NCBI RefSeq assembly: GCF_011516645.4 | Contig: NZ_CP088287.1 | Coordinates: 67,214-131,213, forward strand | DNA length: 64,000 nt | Direction of reading: 5' to 3' | Source of the DNA: Bradyrhizobium septentrionale | GTDB lineage: Bacteria; Pseudomonadota; Alphaproteobacteria; Rhizobiales; Xanthobacteraceae | Notes under the pieces: generated by a model | What the model was told of the DNA's origin: nothing | The model's database searches: none | What the model saw: only the letters and a program-made list of their open reading frames with translations | Shown: in pieces, positions 28,978 to 36,644 of the stretch | Position numbering within the stretch: position 1 is the first letter of the stretch | How the letters are laid out: each line of letters starts with the position of its first letter | Program-made: the position numbers and the translations under genes

Positions 28978-30376
28978 GAGCTATGCGGGATTTTGGGTGA
29001 CGAGGCGATCAGGCGGCGTGGTTTGCCGGCATGCGGATGACCTCGATGCCGTCGTTGAATCTGACACCTGCAATCACCTTGGGCAACTGATTTGTGCCTT
29101 TGAGCCGCCGCCAGGTTTTTGATGCGGCGATGACCAGCTTGAACACCATTAGCCTGGCGGTCGTTGACGACAGCGATCCTTTCGTGCGCACGGTTCTGTG
29201 CCGCACGGTCGCGAACACGCTTTCGATGGGGGTGGTCGTGCGCAAGTGATCCCAATGCTCGGCAGGGAAGTCGTAGAAGGCCAGCAGCGCGTCGCGGTCC
29301 TTGGCGAGGCATTCGACCGCCCGGCCGTACTTGGCGCGGTATTTCTCGGCGAAGACGTCGATCGCCGCTTCGGCGGCCGCACCCGGTTCGGCGCCCAATA
29401 GACCTCGCGCAGGTCCTTCTTCATGTTGGCCTGGACCGAGAGCGGGACCTTGTCCAGGACGTTGACGGTCTTGTGCACCCAGCAGCGCTGGTGCCGCGTG
29501 CCGGGAAAGACCTCGTCAAGAGCCTTCCAGAAGCCGAGCGCGCCGTCACCAACGGCAATTTCCGGGGCGATTTGCAACCCGCGCTGCTTCACGTCGATCA
29601 AGAGTTCACGCCAGCTCTGCGCGCTCTCCCGGACGCCGACCTGAAAGCCAATCAGTTCCTTCTTCCCTTCCGGCGTCGCGCCGATCAGCACCAGCATGCA
29701 TTCGCCGTGGTCTTCCATGCGCGCCTGCAGGAAGACGCCATCGGCCCACACATACACGTAGCGTCGCGCCGACAGATCGCGCTTCTGCCAACGCTCGTAC
29801 TCGCCCTGTCACTCGGCCGTCAGCCGGGAGATGACCGCCGGCGACAAGTTCGGCGCGTCCTTGCCCAGCAGGGCCGTCAACGCCTCCTGGAAATCGCCGG
29901 TCGAGATGCCGCGCAGATACAGCACCGGCAACAGCGCATCCAGGCTCCGGGTGCGCCGCGCCCACAGCGGCAGGATCGCCGAGCTGAACCGGATCCGCTC
30001 GCTATCGCCGGCCGCCCCGCGGTCCCGAATCTTTGCCCGCGCGACCTCGACCGGTCCGATGCCGGTCGCAATCGTTCGCGCCGGGCCGTAACCATGTCGC
30101 ACGACACGGGCGCGCCCGTCGGCCAGCTTCAAATCCTTCACCGTGGCAAGAAACGTCTCGACTTCGATCTCCACGGCCTGCGCCAGAAGCTCCCGAGCAC
30201 CAGCTCGCAGAATATTGGTCAGTGGATCGTCGATATCGTCGGGCTGACGAAGGGCAACAATATTGCTAGTCTCGTTCATGGCGTATCGCTCTCCTTGAGA
30301 GGTTCTGGCAGGCTCGACACCCGCCTCGATACGCCGCCTATCTCATTCCGTCATCACCCACTTTCCCGCATAGCTC
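28978..30376 (-). mobile_element. IS256-family element with 9-bp target duplication
   Basis: Inverted ends GAGCTATGCGGGATTTTGGG (28978) and the inverse of TCACCCACTTTCCCGCATAG (30354) are flanked by the direct repeat CCGGGAAAT at 28969-28977 and 30377-30385. IS256 elements generate 8-9 bp duplications, so the insertion boundaries are secure. The element is 1399 bp. Confidence 0.9.
29009..30279 (-). pseudogene. IS256-family (mutator-type) transposase, one stop and one frameshift
   Basis: Starts MNETSNIVALRQPDDIDDPL; the family pattern follows: LLGKDAPNLSPAVISRLTAE, then an in-frame TGA at 29809-29811 where the family has Trp, then WADGVFLQARMED (catalytic Asp), IAVGDGALGFW (Asp) and RHQRCWVHKTVNVLD. 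Near 29395 the frame shifts by one base and continues GAEPGAAAEAAIDVFAEKY to TTTPIESVFATVRHRT (catalytic Glu) and MPANHAA. Apart from these two lesions it is full-length. Confidence 0.9.
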
Positions 30377-30510
30377 CCGGGAAATATCTCGTCAAGGCAT
30401 GTAAGGAGCGCCGGCTCGCGTAGTTGCTGCGCATGAAGCGCAAGGAGATCACAGAAAACGAGGCGACTGCTCGTCGGTCAGTGCATTGTCGGAGACTCCT
30501 CGGCAGCAAT

Positions 30511-31197
30511 TCAAGTCACATGGTCGTCTTCGTCTCGGTCCGCCTCGAGTTGGTCGGCCTCGTCCGACGCCAGCACAGGAAACTCCCCCGCCAGCATTTT
30601 GTCCTTGCTGAGCAGGCCGGCCTCCTCGAGCATTTCCATGTCCGGAAGATCGCGCAGCGTCTCCAGGCTGAAGTGCGACAGGAACGCCTTGGTCGTCACG
30701 TAGGTGTAGGGTGCGCCGAGCTGCGGGCTGCGCGGCCCGGCTGCGACGAACTCCAGTCCGCGCAGACGGGCGATGGTATCGCGGCTGACCTCTTTGCCGA
30801 AGAAGGATGACAATTCGCTGCGATTGATCGGCTGGTAATAGGCGATGCAGGCAAGGATCAGTGCTTCGGTCTGCGACAACGCCTTGTGGTCGCCGGCAGC
30901 GCCGATCGCAGCCCGGATCGCCTCGGCGAAGTTTTTCCGGGTCCGGTGCTGCCAGCCGCCGGCGACGGATACGAGCTCGTAAGGCCGGCCGCGCAATTCG
31001 TCGCGAATGTCATCGATCAGCAGGTCGATGCTGCAGTCGCGACCGACAACGCGCGCGAGGGTCTCGCGCGTCACCGGTCCGGGCGAGGCGAAGATCACCG
31101 CTTCGACCCGGCCCATCCATTCGCGCCAGCGCAGCTCCGGCGGCAGGTCGGCCAGCTCGGTGTCGAGATCCGCTTTTGGCCGCGCGCGCCGGCCCAT
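30511..31197 (-). CDS. scpB: orphan ScpB-like protein (SMC-Scp complex subunit)
   Basis: A 228-aa protein with two winged-helix domains typical of ScpB: WREWMGRVEAVIFASPGPVT, DDIRDELRGRPYELVSVAGG, ALSQTEALILACIAYYQPIN, RSELSSFFGKEVSRDTIARL and GLEFVAAGPRSPQLGAPYTY. The C-terminal extension (about 40 residues) is acidic. ScpB normally bridges ScpA and the SMC heads in the bacterial condensin; no scpA or smc is present here. The ATG lies 1 bp after the DUF1403 stop, so the two are translationally coupled. Replicon-borne copies like this are common next to DUF1403 and a recombinase in rhizobia; a role in replicon folding or segregation is an inference. Confidence 0.85.
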   Translation of the reverse strand: MGRRARPKADLDTELADLPPELRWREWMGRVEAVIFASPGPVTRETLARVVGRDCSIDLLIDDIRDELRGRPYELVSVAGGWQHRTRKNFAEAIRAAIGAAGDHKALSQTEALILACIAYYQPINRSELSSFFGKEVSRDTIARLRGLEFVAAGPRSPQLGAPYTYVTTKAFLSHFSLETLRDLPDMEMLEEAGLLSKDKMLAGEFPVLASDEADQLEADRDEDDHVT

Positions 31198-31198
31198 G

Positions 31199-32185
31199 TC
31201 AGAGCCCGTACAATCGGAAGGTCGGCCGGCCGGTGAGCTCGCGCACCGCGCCGAGCGAGACCAGTCGCTCGAACAGCCGCCGTGTGCTGCGGTCGCTCGC
31301 CGTCTTGCCGGGGCCGGCGGACTGGGCGTCTTCCACCATCAGGATCCCGACCATGATGTCGGCATCCTTGCCACGCAACTTCGGCGCGACCGCGAGCAGG
31401 CGTGTCGCCCGCCGTGCGAGATCACTGTAGAGGTCGATCGCTGCCACGGCCGCCGTCGCGTAGGCCGCACAGAGTGCGTTCATGAAGACAGTCTCCCCTT
31501 CGAGGTGCTGCTGCGCCTTGCGCAGCGCACCGCGCGATAGATGCACCGCGAGCAGCGGCACCGGTGCCGGCCAGCGCAGCTGGTGGGCGAGGACGGCGTC
31601 GGCCAGCCACAGCGGCACCAATTCTTCGTTCGGCAGGACGCGGCCACTCGCGGCGATGATCTCCGCGGCGGCCAGCACCGGCATGGCGTGCTGCCGCTGC
31701 GTGTGCCGGCTTGCAAGTTCGACGATCTCGCTCGGCAGCGAGCCGAGCGGATGGCCGAGCGCGGTCGCAAGGGCAAAGATCCATCCCTCCACGTCGCTGG
31801 AGGAGGCGCGTTCGCCGAGCTTGCGCCAGGCGGCGAGAATACGCCCGCCCGGTCCGGGGTCGTCGGCGTCGCGGCGCAAGTACCAGTGGTCGCGCAGCGC
31901 CGCCTCGTCCTCCGTCCGCCCGCCCTGACGCGCGAGCGCGGCCGCGCAAGTGAGCGCGAGACGTTGGCGCCAAAGACTGCCGAGCGGGTGCTCGTCACGG
32001 GCGATCGGATGCAGCGCCGCCAGCGCCGCGCCGGCATAAAACACCGCTTCCGTGACGAAGTCGGGCGGTGCGCGACGACGCAACCAGGCCGGCGCGGGGG
32101 CGAAGGTCGGCGGCGGGTCGGGGACGATTCGGCGACGCGCGAGCATGCGAAAGGGTAAGCCTGCGCGGCGCTTTTTGCTATCCAT
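31199..32185 (-). CDS. DUF1403 family protein
   Basis: A 328-aa, Ala/Arg-rich, mostly helical protein. Blocks: RRAPPDFVTEAVFYAGAALA, DEHPLGSLWRQRLALTCAAA, DEAALRDHWYLRRDADDPGP, EWLADAVLAHQLRWPAPVPL-like segment, LRGKDADIMVGILMVEDAQ and a C-terminal winged-helix-like stretch (STRRLFERLVSLGAVRELTG, FRLYGL). This is the DUF1403 pattern, confined largely to alphaproteobacterial replicons. Function unknown. It is first in a two-gene unit with scpB and divergent from the tyrosine recombinase at 32270, sharing a short control region with a 31-bp palindrome. Confidence 0.85.
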   Translation of the reverse strand: MDSKKRRAGLPFRMLARRRIVPDPPPTFAPAPAWLRRRAPPDFVTEAVFYAGAALAALHPIARDEHPLGSLWRQRLALTCAAALARQGGRTEDEAALRDHWYLRRDADDPGPGGRILAAWRKLGERASSSDVEGWIFALATALGHPLGSLPSEIVELASRHTQRQHAMPVLAAAEIIAASGRVLPNEELVPLWLADAVLAHQLRWPAPVPLLAVHLSRGALRKAQQHLEGETVFMNALCAAYATAAVAAIDLYSDLARRATRLLAVAPKLRGKDADIMVGILMVEDAQSAGPGKTASDRSTRRLFERLVSLGAVRELTGRPTFRLYGL

Positions 32186-32220
32186 TTTACATGAAACCGC
32201 CGGGCCTGTCAGTGGATAAC

Positions 32221-32251
32221 AACGACCGATAATGTTGCATTATCGATCGTT
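32221..32251. promoter_or_regulatory. 31-bp palindrome between DUF1403 and recombinase genes
   Basis: Two 14-bp arms (AACGACCGATAATG and its near-inverse CATTATCGATCGTT) with 13 of 14 pairs matching surround a TTG centre. It lies 35 bp before DUF1403 and 19 bp before the recombinase start. It may be an autoregulatory operator or the recombinase binding site. Confidence 0.75.
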
Positions 32252-32269
32252 TTGCTCTTTATAGAGGGC

Positions 32270-33399
32270 ATGCCCGTTTTCAGCGCCCAGAACCCGGAAC
32301 ATCGCGCTCCGCAGAGCGCCGCACCGCCTGAGAGCCCGCGGGCGGAAGCCGATCTGTCGACCGCGGAGGTGTCGGCCGAGCCGCGCGGCGGCCTCCCCTC
32401 CCCGCTCCCGGCTGCGGAATCCGGCGTGCCGGCGCATCTCGAACGGCTCGCCGACCGGGCCCGCGACTATGTCGAGGCGGCGAGCTCGGCTTATGCCGCC
32501 GACTGGACGCACTTTTCCGGCTGGTGCCGGCGCCAGGGCCTCGAGGTCTTTCCGCCCGCCCCGCAGACGGTCGGGCTCTACATCACCGCCTGCGCCTCCG
32601 GCGCCGCGACCGCCGACCGCAAGCCGAATTCGGTGTCCACGATCGAGCGCCGCCTCTCGGCCCTGACCTGGACCTACGCGCAGCGCGGCACGCCGCTCGA
32701 CCGCAAGGACCGTCACATCGCCACCGTCCTGGCCGGCATTCGCAACATCCACGCCGCCCCGCCCCGACAGAAGGAAGCCGTTTTGCCGGAGGACGTCATC
32801 GCCATGCTGGAGACGCTCAATCGGGGCACGCTCCGCGGCCTGCGGGACCGCGCCATGCTGCTGCTGGGCTTCGCCGGCGGCCTGCGGCGCTCGGAAATCG
32901 TCGGCCTCGACCTCCACCGCGACGACACCGAGGACGGCCGTGGCTGGGTCGAAATCCTCGACCAGGCCTGATTGTCACCCTGCGCGGCAAGACCGGCTGG
33001 CGCGAGATCGAGATCGGCCGCGGCTCGTCGGACTCGACCTGCCCGGTCGTCGCGCTACAGATCTGGCTGAAACTGGCCCGGATCGGCCACGGCCCGCTGT
33101 TTCGGCGGGTGCGCGGGCAAGGCAAGGACGTCGGGCCCGATCGCCTGACCGACCAGCAGGTCGCCCGACTGGTCAAACGCGCGGCGCTCGCCGCCGGGGT
33201 GCGCGCCGACCTGCCCGAAGGCGAACGAGAGACGAAGTTCGCTGGACATTCGCTGCGCGCCGGCCTCGCCTCCTCGGCCGAGGTCGACGAGCGCTATGTC
33301 CAGAAGCAGCTCGGCCACGCCTCCGCCGAGCTGACCCGGCGCTATCAGCGCCGCCGGGATCGGTTCCGCGTCAATCTGACCAAGGCGGCAGGCCTCTGA
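32270..33399 (+). pseudogene. tyrosine-type site-specific recombinase, single frameshift
   Basis: The first frame starts MPVFSAQNPEHRAPQSAAPP and includes the SAM-like core-binding domain (YVEAASSAYAADWTHFSGWC), then GLRRSEIVGLDLHRD with catalytic Arg I, ending at WVEILDQA. A missing G near 32965 shifts the frame. The rest reads GLIVTLRGKTGWREIEIGRG (catalytic Lys), KFAGHSLRAGLAS (HxxR) and YVQKQLGHASAELTRRYQRR (His and nucleophilic Tyr). All catalytic residues are present across the two frames, so the lesion is the only visible defect. The window does not show whether it is a true mutation or a sequencing error. A TTG at 32252 is a less likely start. Confidence 0.88.
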
Positions 33400-33415
33400 G
33401 GCCGCTCTCCGCTGA

Positions 33416-33577
33416 TTAGAACCGATATGCCCAATCGCGCATTCCGATAAACATGGTGCGCCACGGCTGGTCGATAAGTTTGTTCCACGCGTAGCAACAG
33501 TGATCGAGGATGTCGTTGTAGGATTTGAACACGCGGTTCGAAAGCCAGTTGTCACGAAGGAACTGCCAGACGTTCAA
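33416..33577 (-). pseudogene. IS630-family transposase, C-terminal remnant
   Basis: Minus-strand VWQFLRDNWLSNRVFKSYND, then ILDHCCYAWNKLIDQPWRTM and FIGMRDWAYRF, stop at 33416-33418. This is the conserved C-terminal end of a rhizobial IS630-type transposase, different from the fragment at 2850. The 155 bp between it and mazF contain no recognisable gene. Confidence 0.75.
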
Positions 33578-33732
33578 AAGCCAGGATCAACTCGACGTGC
33601 AGACTCTACACAGTTCGAGAGAACGGTTAGTCGCCGATTCTTTTGGAGCGTGGATTGGCGGCTTGCCAAGGCTCAGTGTCTTCCAGTCGAAGATGATCTT
33701 CATCGGGCCTTCCCCTCTTTATTGCTGTCCAA

Positions 33733-34059
33733 TCAGTCGGCGAGCCCGATCATCACGGACAGCATGTTGTTCAGCGCCAGCATATCGGCGCCTGACAGAT
33801 GGCCTATCACCGGGCCGCATTTGGCCCGCGGATAGGCCAGAACCTTGTCGACCATGACCTGTGAGACGAGTTTGAGACCGTTCGAGGCCGTCGGCTCGAT
33901 GGTGAGACGATATAGCGGGGCATCGGCGATCGTGCCGGTGAGCAAGACCACGAGCACGCTGTCCGCCGCATTGAGCACATCGGACTGGATGACGACCGCC
34001 GGACGGGGCTTCCCGTAGTCGCCCTGTGCCGAAACCGTGACGAGATCCCCTCTCCTCAC
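33733..34059 (-). CDS. mazF: MazF/PemK-type toxin
   Basis: A 108-aa protein of the MazF fold: MRRGDLVTVSAQGDYGKPRP (the GDIV...KPRPAVV signature with the catalytic Arg in KPRP), then VIQSDVLN, VVLLTGTI (catalytic Thr/Ser region), SQVMVDKVLAYPRAK and GHLSGADMLALNNMLSVMIG. MazF toxins are ribosome-independent mRNA endonucleases neutralised by the co-expressed antitoxin. The ATG overlaps the antitoxin stop by 4 bp. Its position next to the repABC operon points to plasmid maintenance. Confidence 0.9.
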   Translation of the reverse strand: MRRGDLVTVSAQGDYGKPRPAVVIQSDVLNAADSVLVVLLTGTIADAPLYRLTIEPTASNGLKLVSQVMVDKVLAYPRAKCGPVIGHLSGADMLALNNMLSVMIGLAD

Positions 34060-34280
34060 GATTCAGGCCATTCAGTCGCGGCGGCAATGAAATCCAGCGC
34101 CTCAGATTCCTCGGGCCGGCCGCGCAGCAGCAATCCCTGCCGCCTCGCTTCGGCGGCAAATTCCGGCTTGTGGGGATCAGGCACCCAGATGCGCAGCTGC
34201 TTCATGCCGCGATGCTGCTGCTGTTGGCGGTAGCGCTGAAACTTGGTCAGGCCGTCATCGGTATGCTTGGGCCGCGCCAT
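34056..34280 (-). CDS. mazE: MazE-family antitoxin (DUF3018-like)
   Basis: A 74-aa protein, MARPKHTDDGLTKFQRYRQQ, with KQLRIWVPDPHKPEFAAEAR and LLLRGRPEESEALDFIAAAT. The central part resembles MazE-type/DUF3018 antitoxins that pair with PemK-like toxins in rhizobia. GGAG lies seven bases before the ATG. It heads the toxin-antitoxin operon and is likely the repressor acting on the repeats upstream. Confidence 0.85.
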   Translation of the reverse strand: MARPKHTDDGLTKFQRYRQQQQHRGMKQLRIWVPDPHKPEFAAEARRQGLLLRGRPEESEALDFIAAATEWPES

Positions 34281-34295
34281 ATGAGATCTCCATCA

Positions 34296-34328
34296 GTTGC
34301 GCGCTACTTTACTATAAAGGTTGCGCGC
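34296..34328 (-). promoter_or_regulatory. mazEF promoter/operator with direct repeats
   Basis: Two copies of GTTGCGCGC (34296-34304 and 34320-34328) flank a minus-strand TATAGT that could be the -10 box. Autorepression by MazE-MazF would fit. A -35 box is not obvious. Confidence 0.5.
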
Positions 34329-34336
34329 GACCAAAC

Positions 34337-34414
34337 CGTTTGACGCTGGTGACCGCCGATATCGACGAGTTCAGCCGTGTCGACGGCCTGATCGTTGAGA
34401 ACTGGCTCGACTGA
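34337..34414 (+). pseudogene. PIN-domain (VapC-type) toxin, C-terminal remnant
   Basis: The plus-strand codons RLTLVTADIDEFSRVDGLIV, then ENWLD and stop, match the C terminus of VapC-like PIN toxins (LVTxNxxEFxRVxGLxxENW). Everything upstream has been replaced by the mazE control region. It is distinct from the vapC at 36180. Confidence 0.75.
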
Positions 34415-34435
34415 GGCCAAGATATCTCAATCTCC

Positions 34436-35885
34436 TAGGAGCTTGTCTGGATAGTCGCTGTTCAAATCTGGTCGGGTCTGATTCAACATTGGGCGATGAG
34501 CAAGTATTTTCGGCCTTGGAACATCGATCAGACGCTGCTTCTGCCGCCGAATGTGCAGGACTTCGTGCCGAAAGGCCATGTCTCGCGGTTTATGGTTGAT
34601 CTGGTGCGGGAGAGCCTCGATCTCAGGGAGATCATGGGCAGCTATGTGAGCGGGCTTGGGCAGCCGCCGTTTGATCCGCGGATGATGGTGGCGCTGCTGC
34701 TGCATAGCTATGCGAGTGGGCTGTATTCGTCGCGTCGGATTGCCAAGGCCTGCCGGGAGCGGAACGATTTTGTGATGATCGTGGCGCTGGATGCGCCGGA
34801 TTTTCGGACGATCAGCGACTTTCGCAAGCGACATTTGAAGGCGCTCGGCGCGCTATTCGTGCAGGTTCTGAAGTTGTGCGAGACGGCCGGGCTGGTCAAG
34901 CTCGGTCATGTCGCGCTGGATGGTACGAAGATCAAGGCGAACGCGTCGAAACACAAGGCGATGAGTTATGAGCGCATGAAGAAGCGCGAGGCGGAATTGA
35001 AGGCCGAGGTCGCTCGCATGCTGGCGGCCGCCGAGGCGGCGGATGCCTCGGAGGATGAGACTTTCGGCAACAGCGACGAACTGCCGGACTGGACCGTCGA
35101 CAAGCAGAAACGGCTGGCGAAGATCCAGCAAGCGATGGCGGCGCTGGAAGCGGACGCCAAACTGGCGGCGGAGGAAGAGCGCCGCATCGAGGCCGAAAAG
35201 GAACAGCAGCGCCAGGCCGAAGGCCGCAAGAAGCCGGGCAAACCGGCGGCGCTGCCATCGGAGGAACCCAATCCCAAGGCGCAACGCAACTTCACCGATC
35301 CGGAAAGCCGCATCATGAAGTCGAAGGATGGCTTCGTTCAGGCCTATAATGCCCAGGCGGCCGTCGATGCACATGCCCAGATCATTGTCGCGCAAGAACT
35401 GACCCAGCACGGCAGCGATCAGGGCCAGTTGGTGCCCCTGATCGAGGCCATCGAGAGCAATCTTGGCCGCAAGCCGCGGCAGGCCTCAGCGGATTCCGGC
35501 TACTGCAGCGAAGCCAATCTCGAAGCGCTCGACACACGCAGCATCGATGGCTATGTCGCGCCCGGACGCGCCAAACACCCGACAGTAGCGAACGGAAAAG
35601 TCGGCGGCCCGCTGACACAGGCCATGCGAAAGAAGATCGACGATGGCGGCTTCGAAACACCCTACCGATTGCGAAAGCAAGTGGTGGAGCCGGTGTTCGG
35701 GCAGATCAAACAGGCAAGAGGCTTCCGCCAGTTCCTGTTGCGGGGCATCGAGAAAGTGCGCGCCGAGTGGACAATGATCTGCACCGTCCATAACCTCCTC
35801 AAGCTGTTCAACCTCGCAAACGCAGCCTGAGCCTGCTACTCTACAACAAATGCCCGTCACGAAAACATATCTGGACGGGCTCCTA
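34436..35885 (+). mobile_element. IS1182-family element, complete
   Basis: The ends TAGGAGCTTGTCTGGATA (34436) and TATCTGGACGGGCTCCTA (to 35885) are inverted repeats matching at 14 of 18 positions. The flanks both read CTCCTAG, so the duplication is short or overlaps the ends. Length 1450 bp. Confidence 0.85.
34496..35830 (+). CDS. IS1182-family transposase
   Basis: A 444-aa DDE transposase: MSKYFRPWNIDQTLLLPPNV, DPRMMVALLLHSYASGLYSS (N-terminal DUF772-type region), VALDGTKIKANASKHKAMSY (first Asp), a long coiled-coil KR/E-rich insertion at about residues 150-260, SADSGYCSEANLEAL (second Asp) and VVEPVFGQIKQARGFRQFLL (Glu). Complete and undamaged, so possibly active. Confidence 0.93.
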   Translation: MSKYFRPWNIDQTLLLPPNVQDFVPKGHVSRFMVDLVRESLDLREIMGSYVSGLGQPPFDPRMMVALLLHSYASGLYSSRRIAKACRERNDFVMIVALDAPDFRTISDFRKRHLKALGALFVQVLKLCETAGLVKLGHVALDGTKIKANASKHKAMSYERMKKREAELKAEVARMLAAAEAADASEDETFGNSDELPDWTVDKQKRLAKIQQAMAALEADAKLAAEEERRIEAEKEQQRQAEGRKKPGKPAALPSEEPNPKAQRNFTDPESRIMKSKDGFVQAYNAQAAVDAHAQIIVAQELTQHGSDQGQLVPLIEAIESNLGRKPRQASADSGYCSEANLEALDTRSIDGYVAPGRAKHPTVANGKVGGPLTQAMRKKIDDGGFETPYRLRKQVVEPVFGQIKQARGFRQFLLRGIEKVRAEWTMICTVHNLLKLFNLANAA

Positions 35886-35934
35886 GCGTAGATATTTAAT
35901 TTGCGATATTCAGATATCTCGGAAGGGATATCTG

Positions 35935-36180
35935 ATGCCTCTGTTCATTCGTGATGATGATGTCGACGCCCTTGCGGCGAAGCTGCAGGTGGCCACAAAG
36001 TCTAGGACCAAGACCGAGGCTGTGCGGCTCGCGCTCGAGCATGAGCTGCAGCGCGTCCGTGAGAAACAGCCGGCAAGCGAGCGCGCGGCAGCGAGCATTG
36101 CCATATCCAGGACAATGGGGCCGGGTGGCGGCTCCTTCGACATGAAAACCTTCACCGACGACATGTGGGGCGACATCTGA
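35935..36180 (+). CDS. vapB: VapB-family antitoxin
   Basis: An 81-aa protein with an N-terminal DNA-binding part (MPLFIRDDDVDALAAKLQVA, KSRTKTEAVRLALEHELQRV) as in Rv0623-like VapB antitoxins. The C terminus (GGGSFDMKTFTDDMWGDI) is the toxin-binding tail. RBS GAAGGG lies a few bases before the ATG. Its stop overlaps the vapC start (TGATG). Confidence 0.88.
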   Translation: MPLFIRDDDVDALAAKLQVATKSRTKTEAVRLALEHELQRVREKQPASERAAASIAISRTMGPGGGSFDMKTFTDDMWGDI

Positions 36181-36611
36181 TGTATATCGATGCCTCCGCG
36201 ATCGTGGCCATCCTGGGAGAAGAAAATGACGCCGGGGATCTGCTGGCGCGGCTTGATAGCTCCTCGTCCCAGTTACTCGTGTCGCCGCCGACCGTCTATG
36301 AGGCGGTGATCAGCCTCGCCCGGAAGAAGGCGGACGAGAATGGCATGAAGGGTAAGCCAGTGCCTGTGCACTTCATCGAAACCTCACAGTCGGCTGTCGC
36401 AAAGTTCTTGGAGGATTTCGGCATCAAGGAGATCATGGTTTCAGCCGATATCGGCCAAAAGGCTGTGGATGCCGCCAAATGCTACGGGAAGGTGGTCGGC
36501 CACAAGGCGGACCTGAATTTCGGCGACTGCTTCGCCTATGCCGGCGCCAAGGCCTATCACCTGCCCCTGCTCTACAAGGGCAATGATTTCGCCGAAACGG
36601 ATCTGGCGTAG
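36180..36611 (+). CDS. vapC: VapC-family PIN toxin ribonuclease
   Basis: A 143-aa PIN-domain protein: MYIDASAIVAILGEENDAGD (Asp 4, first acidic residue), VSPPTVYEAVISLARKKADE (Glu), GHKADLNFGDCFAYAGAKAY (Asp pair) and LLYKGNDFAETDL (last Asp). All four acidic positions of the metal site are present. VapC toxins cleave tRNA or rRNA when not bound by VapB. The start at 36180 is preferred over the upstream in-frame ATG at 36165, because the TGATG overlap is the usual vapBC arrangement. Confidence 0.9.
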   Translation: MYIDASAIVAILGEENDAGDLLARLDSSSSQLLVSPPTVYEAVISLARKKADENGMKGKPVPVHFIETSQSAVAKFLEDFGIKEIMVSADIGQKAVDAAKCYGKVVGHKADLNFGDCFAYAGAKAYHLPLLYKGNDFAETDLA

Positions 36612-36644
36612 CGCCGCGGCTTCCGTGGAAGATGAATTCGGCCC

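Noticed and set aside
29809..29811. In-frame TGA in the IS256 transposase as a selenocysteine codon
   Set aside because: The family has Trp at this position, there is no SECIS-like element to point to, and a frameshift lies downstream, so a simple nonsense mutation is more likely.
30424..30810. Plus-strand ORFs antisense to ScpB and DUF1403
   Set aside because: They are long only because of the high GC content of the coding strand; the minus-strand products carry the conserved domains.
32221..32251. Palindrome as a dif/Xer site
   Set aside because: dif sites have two 11-bp arms around a 6-bp centre with a conserved sequence; here the centre is 3 bp and the arms differ. Kept as operator or recombinase site instead.
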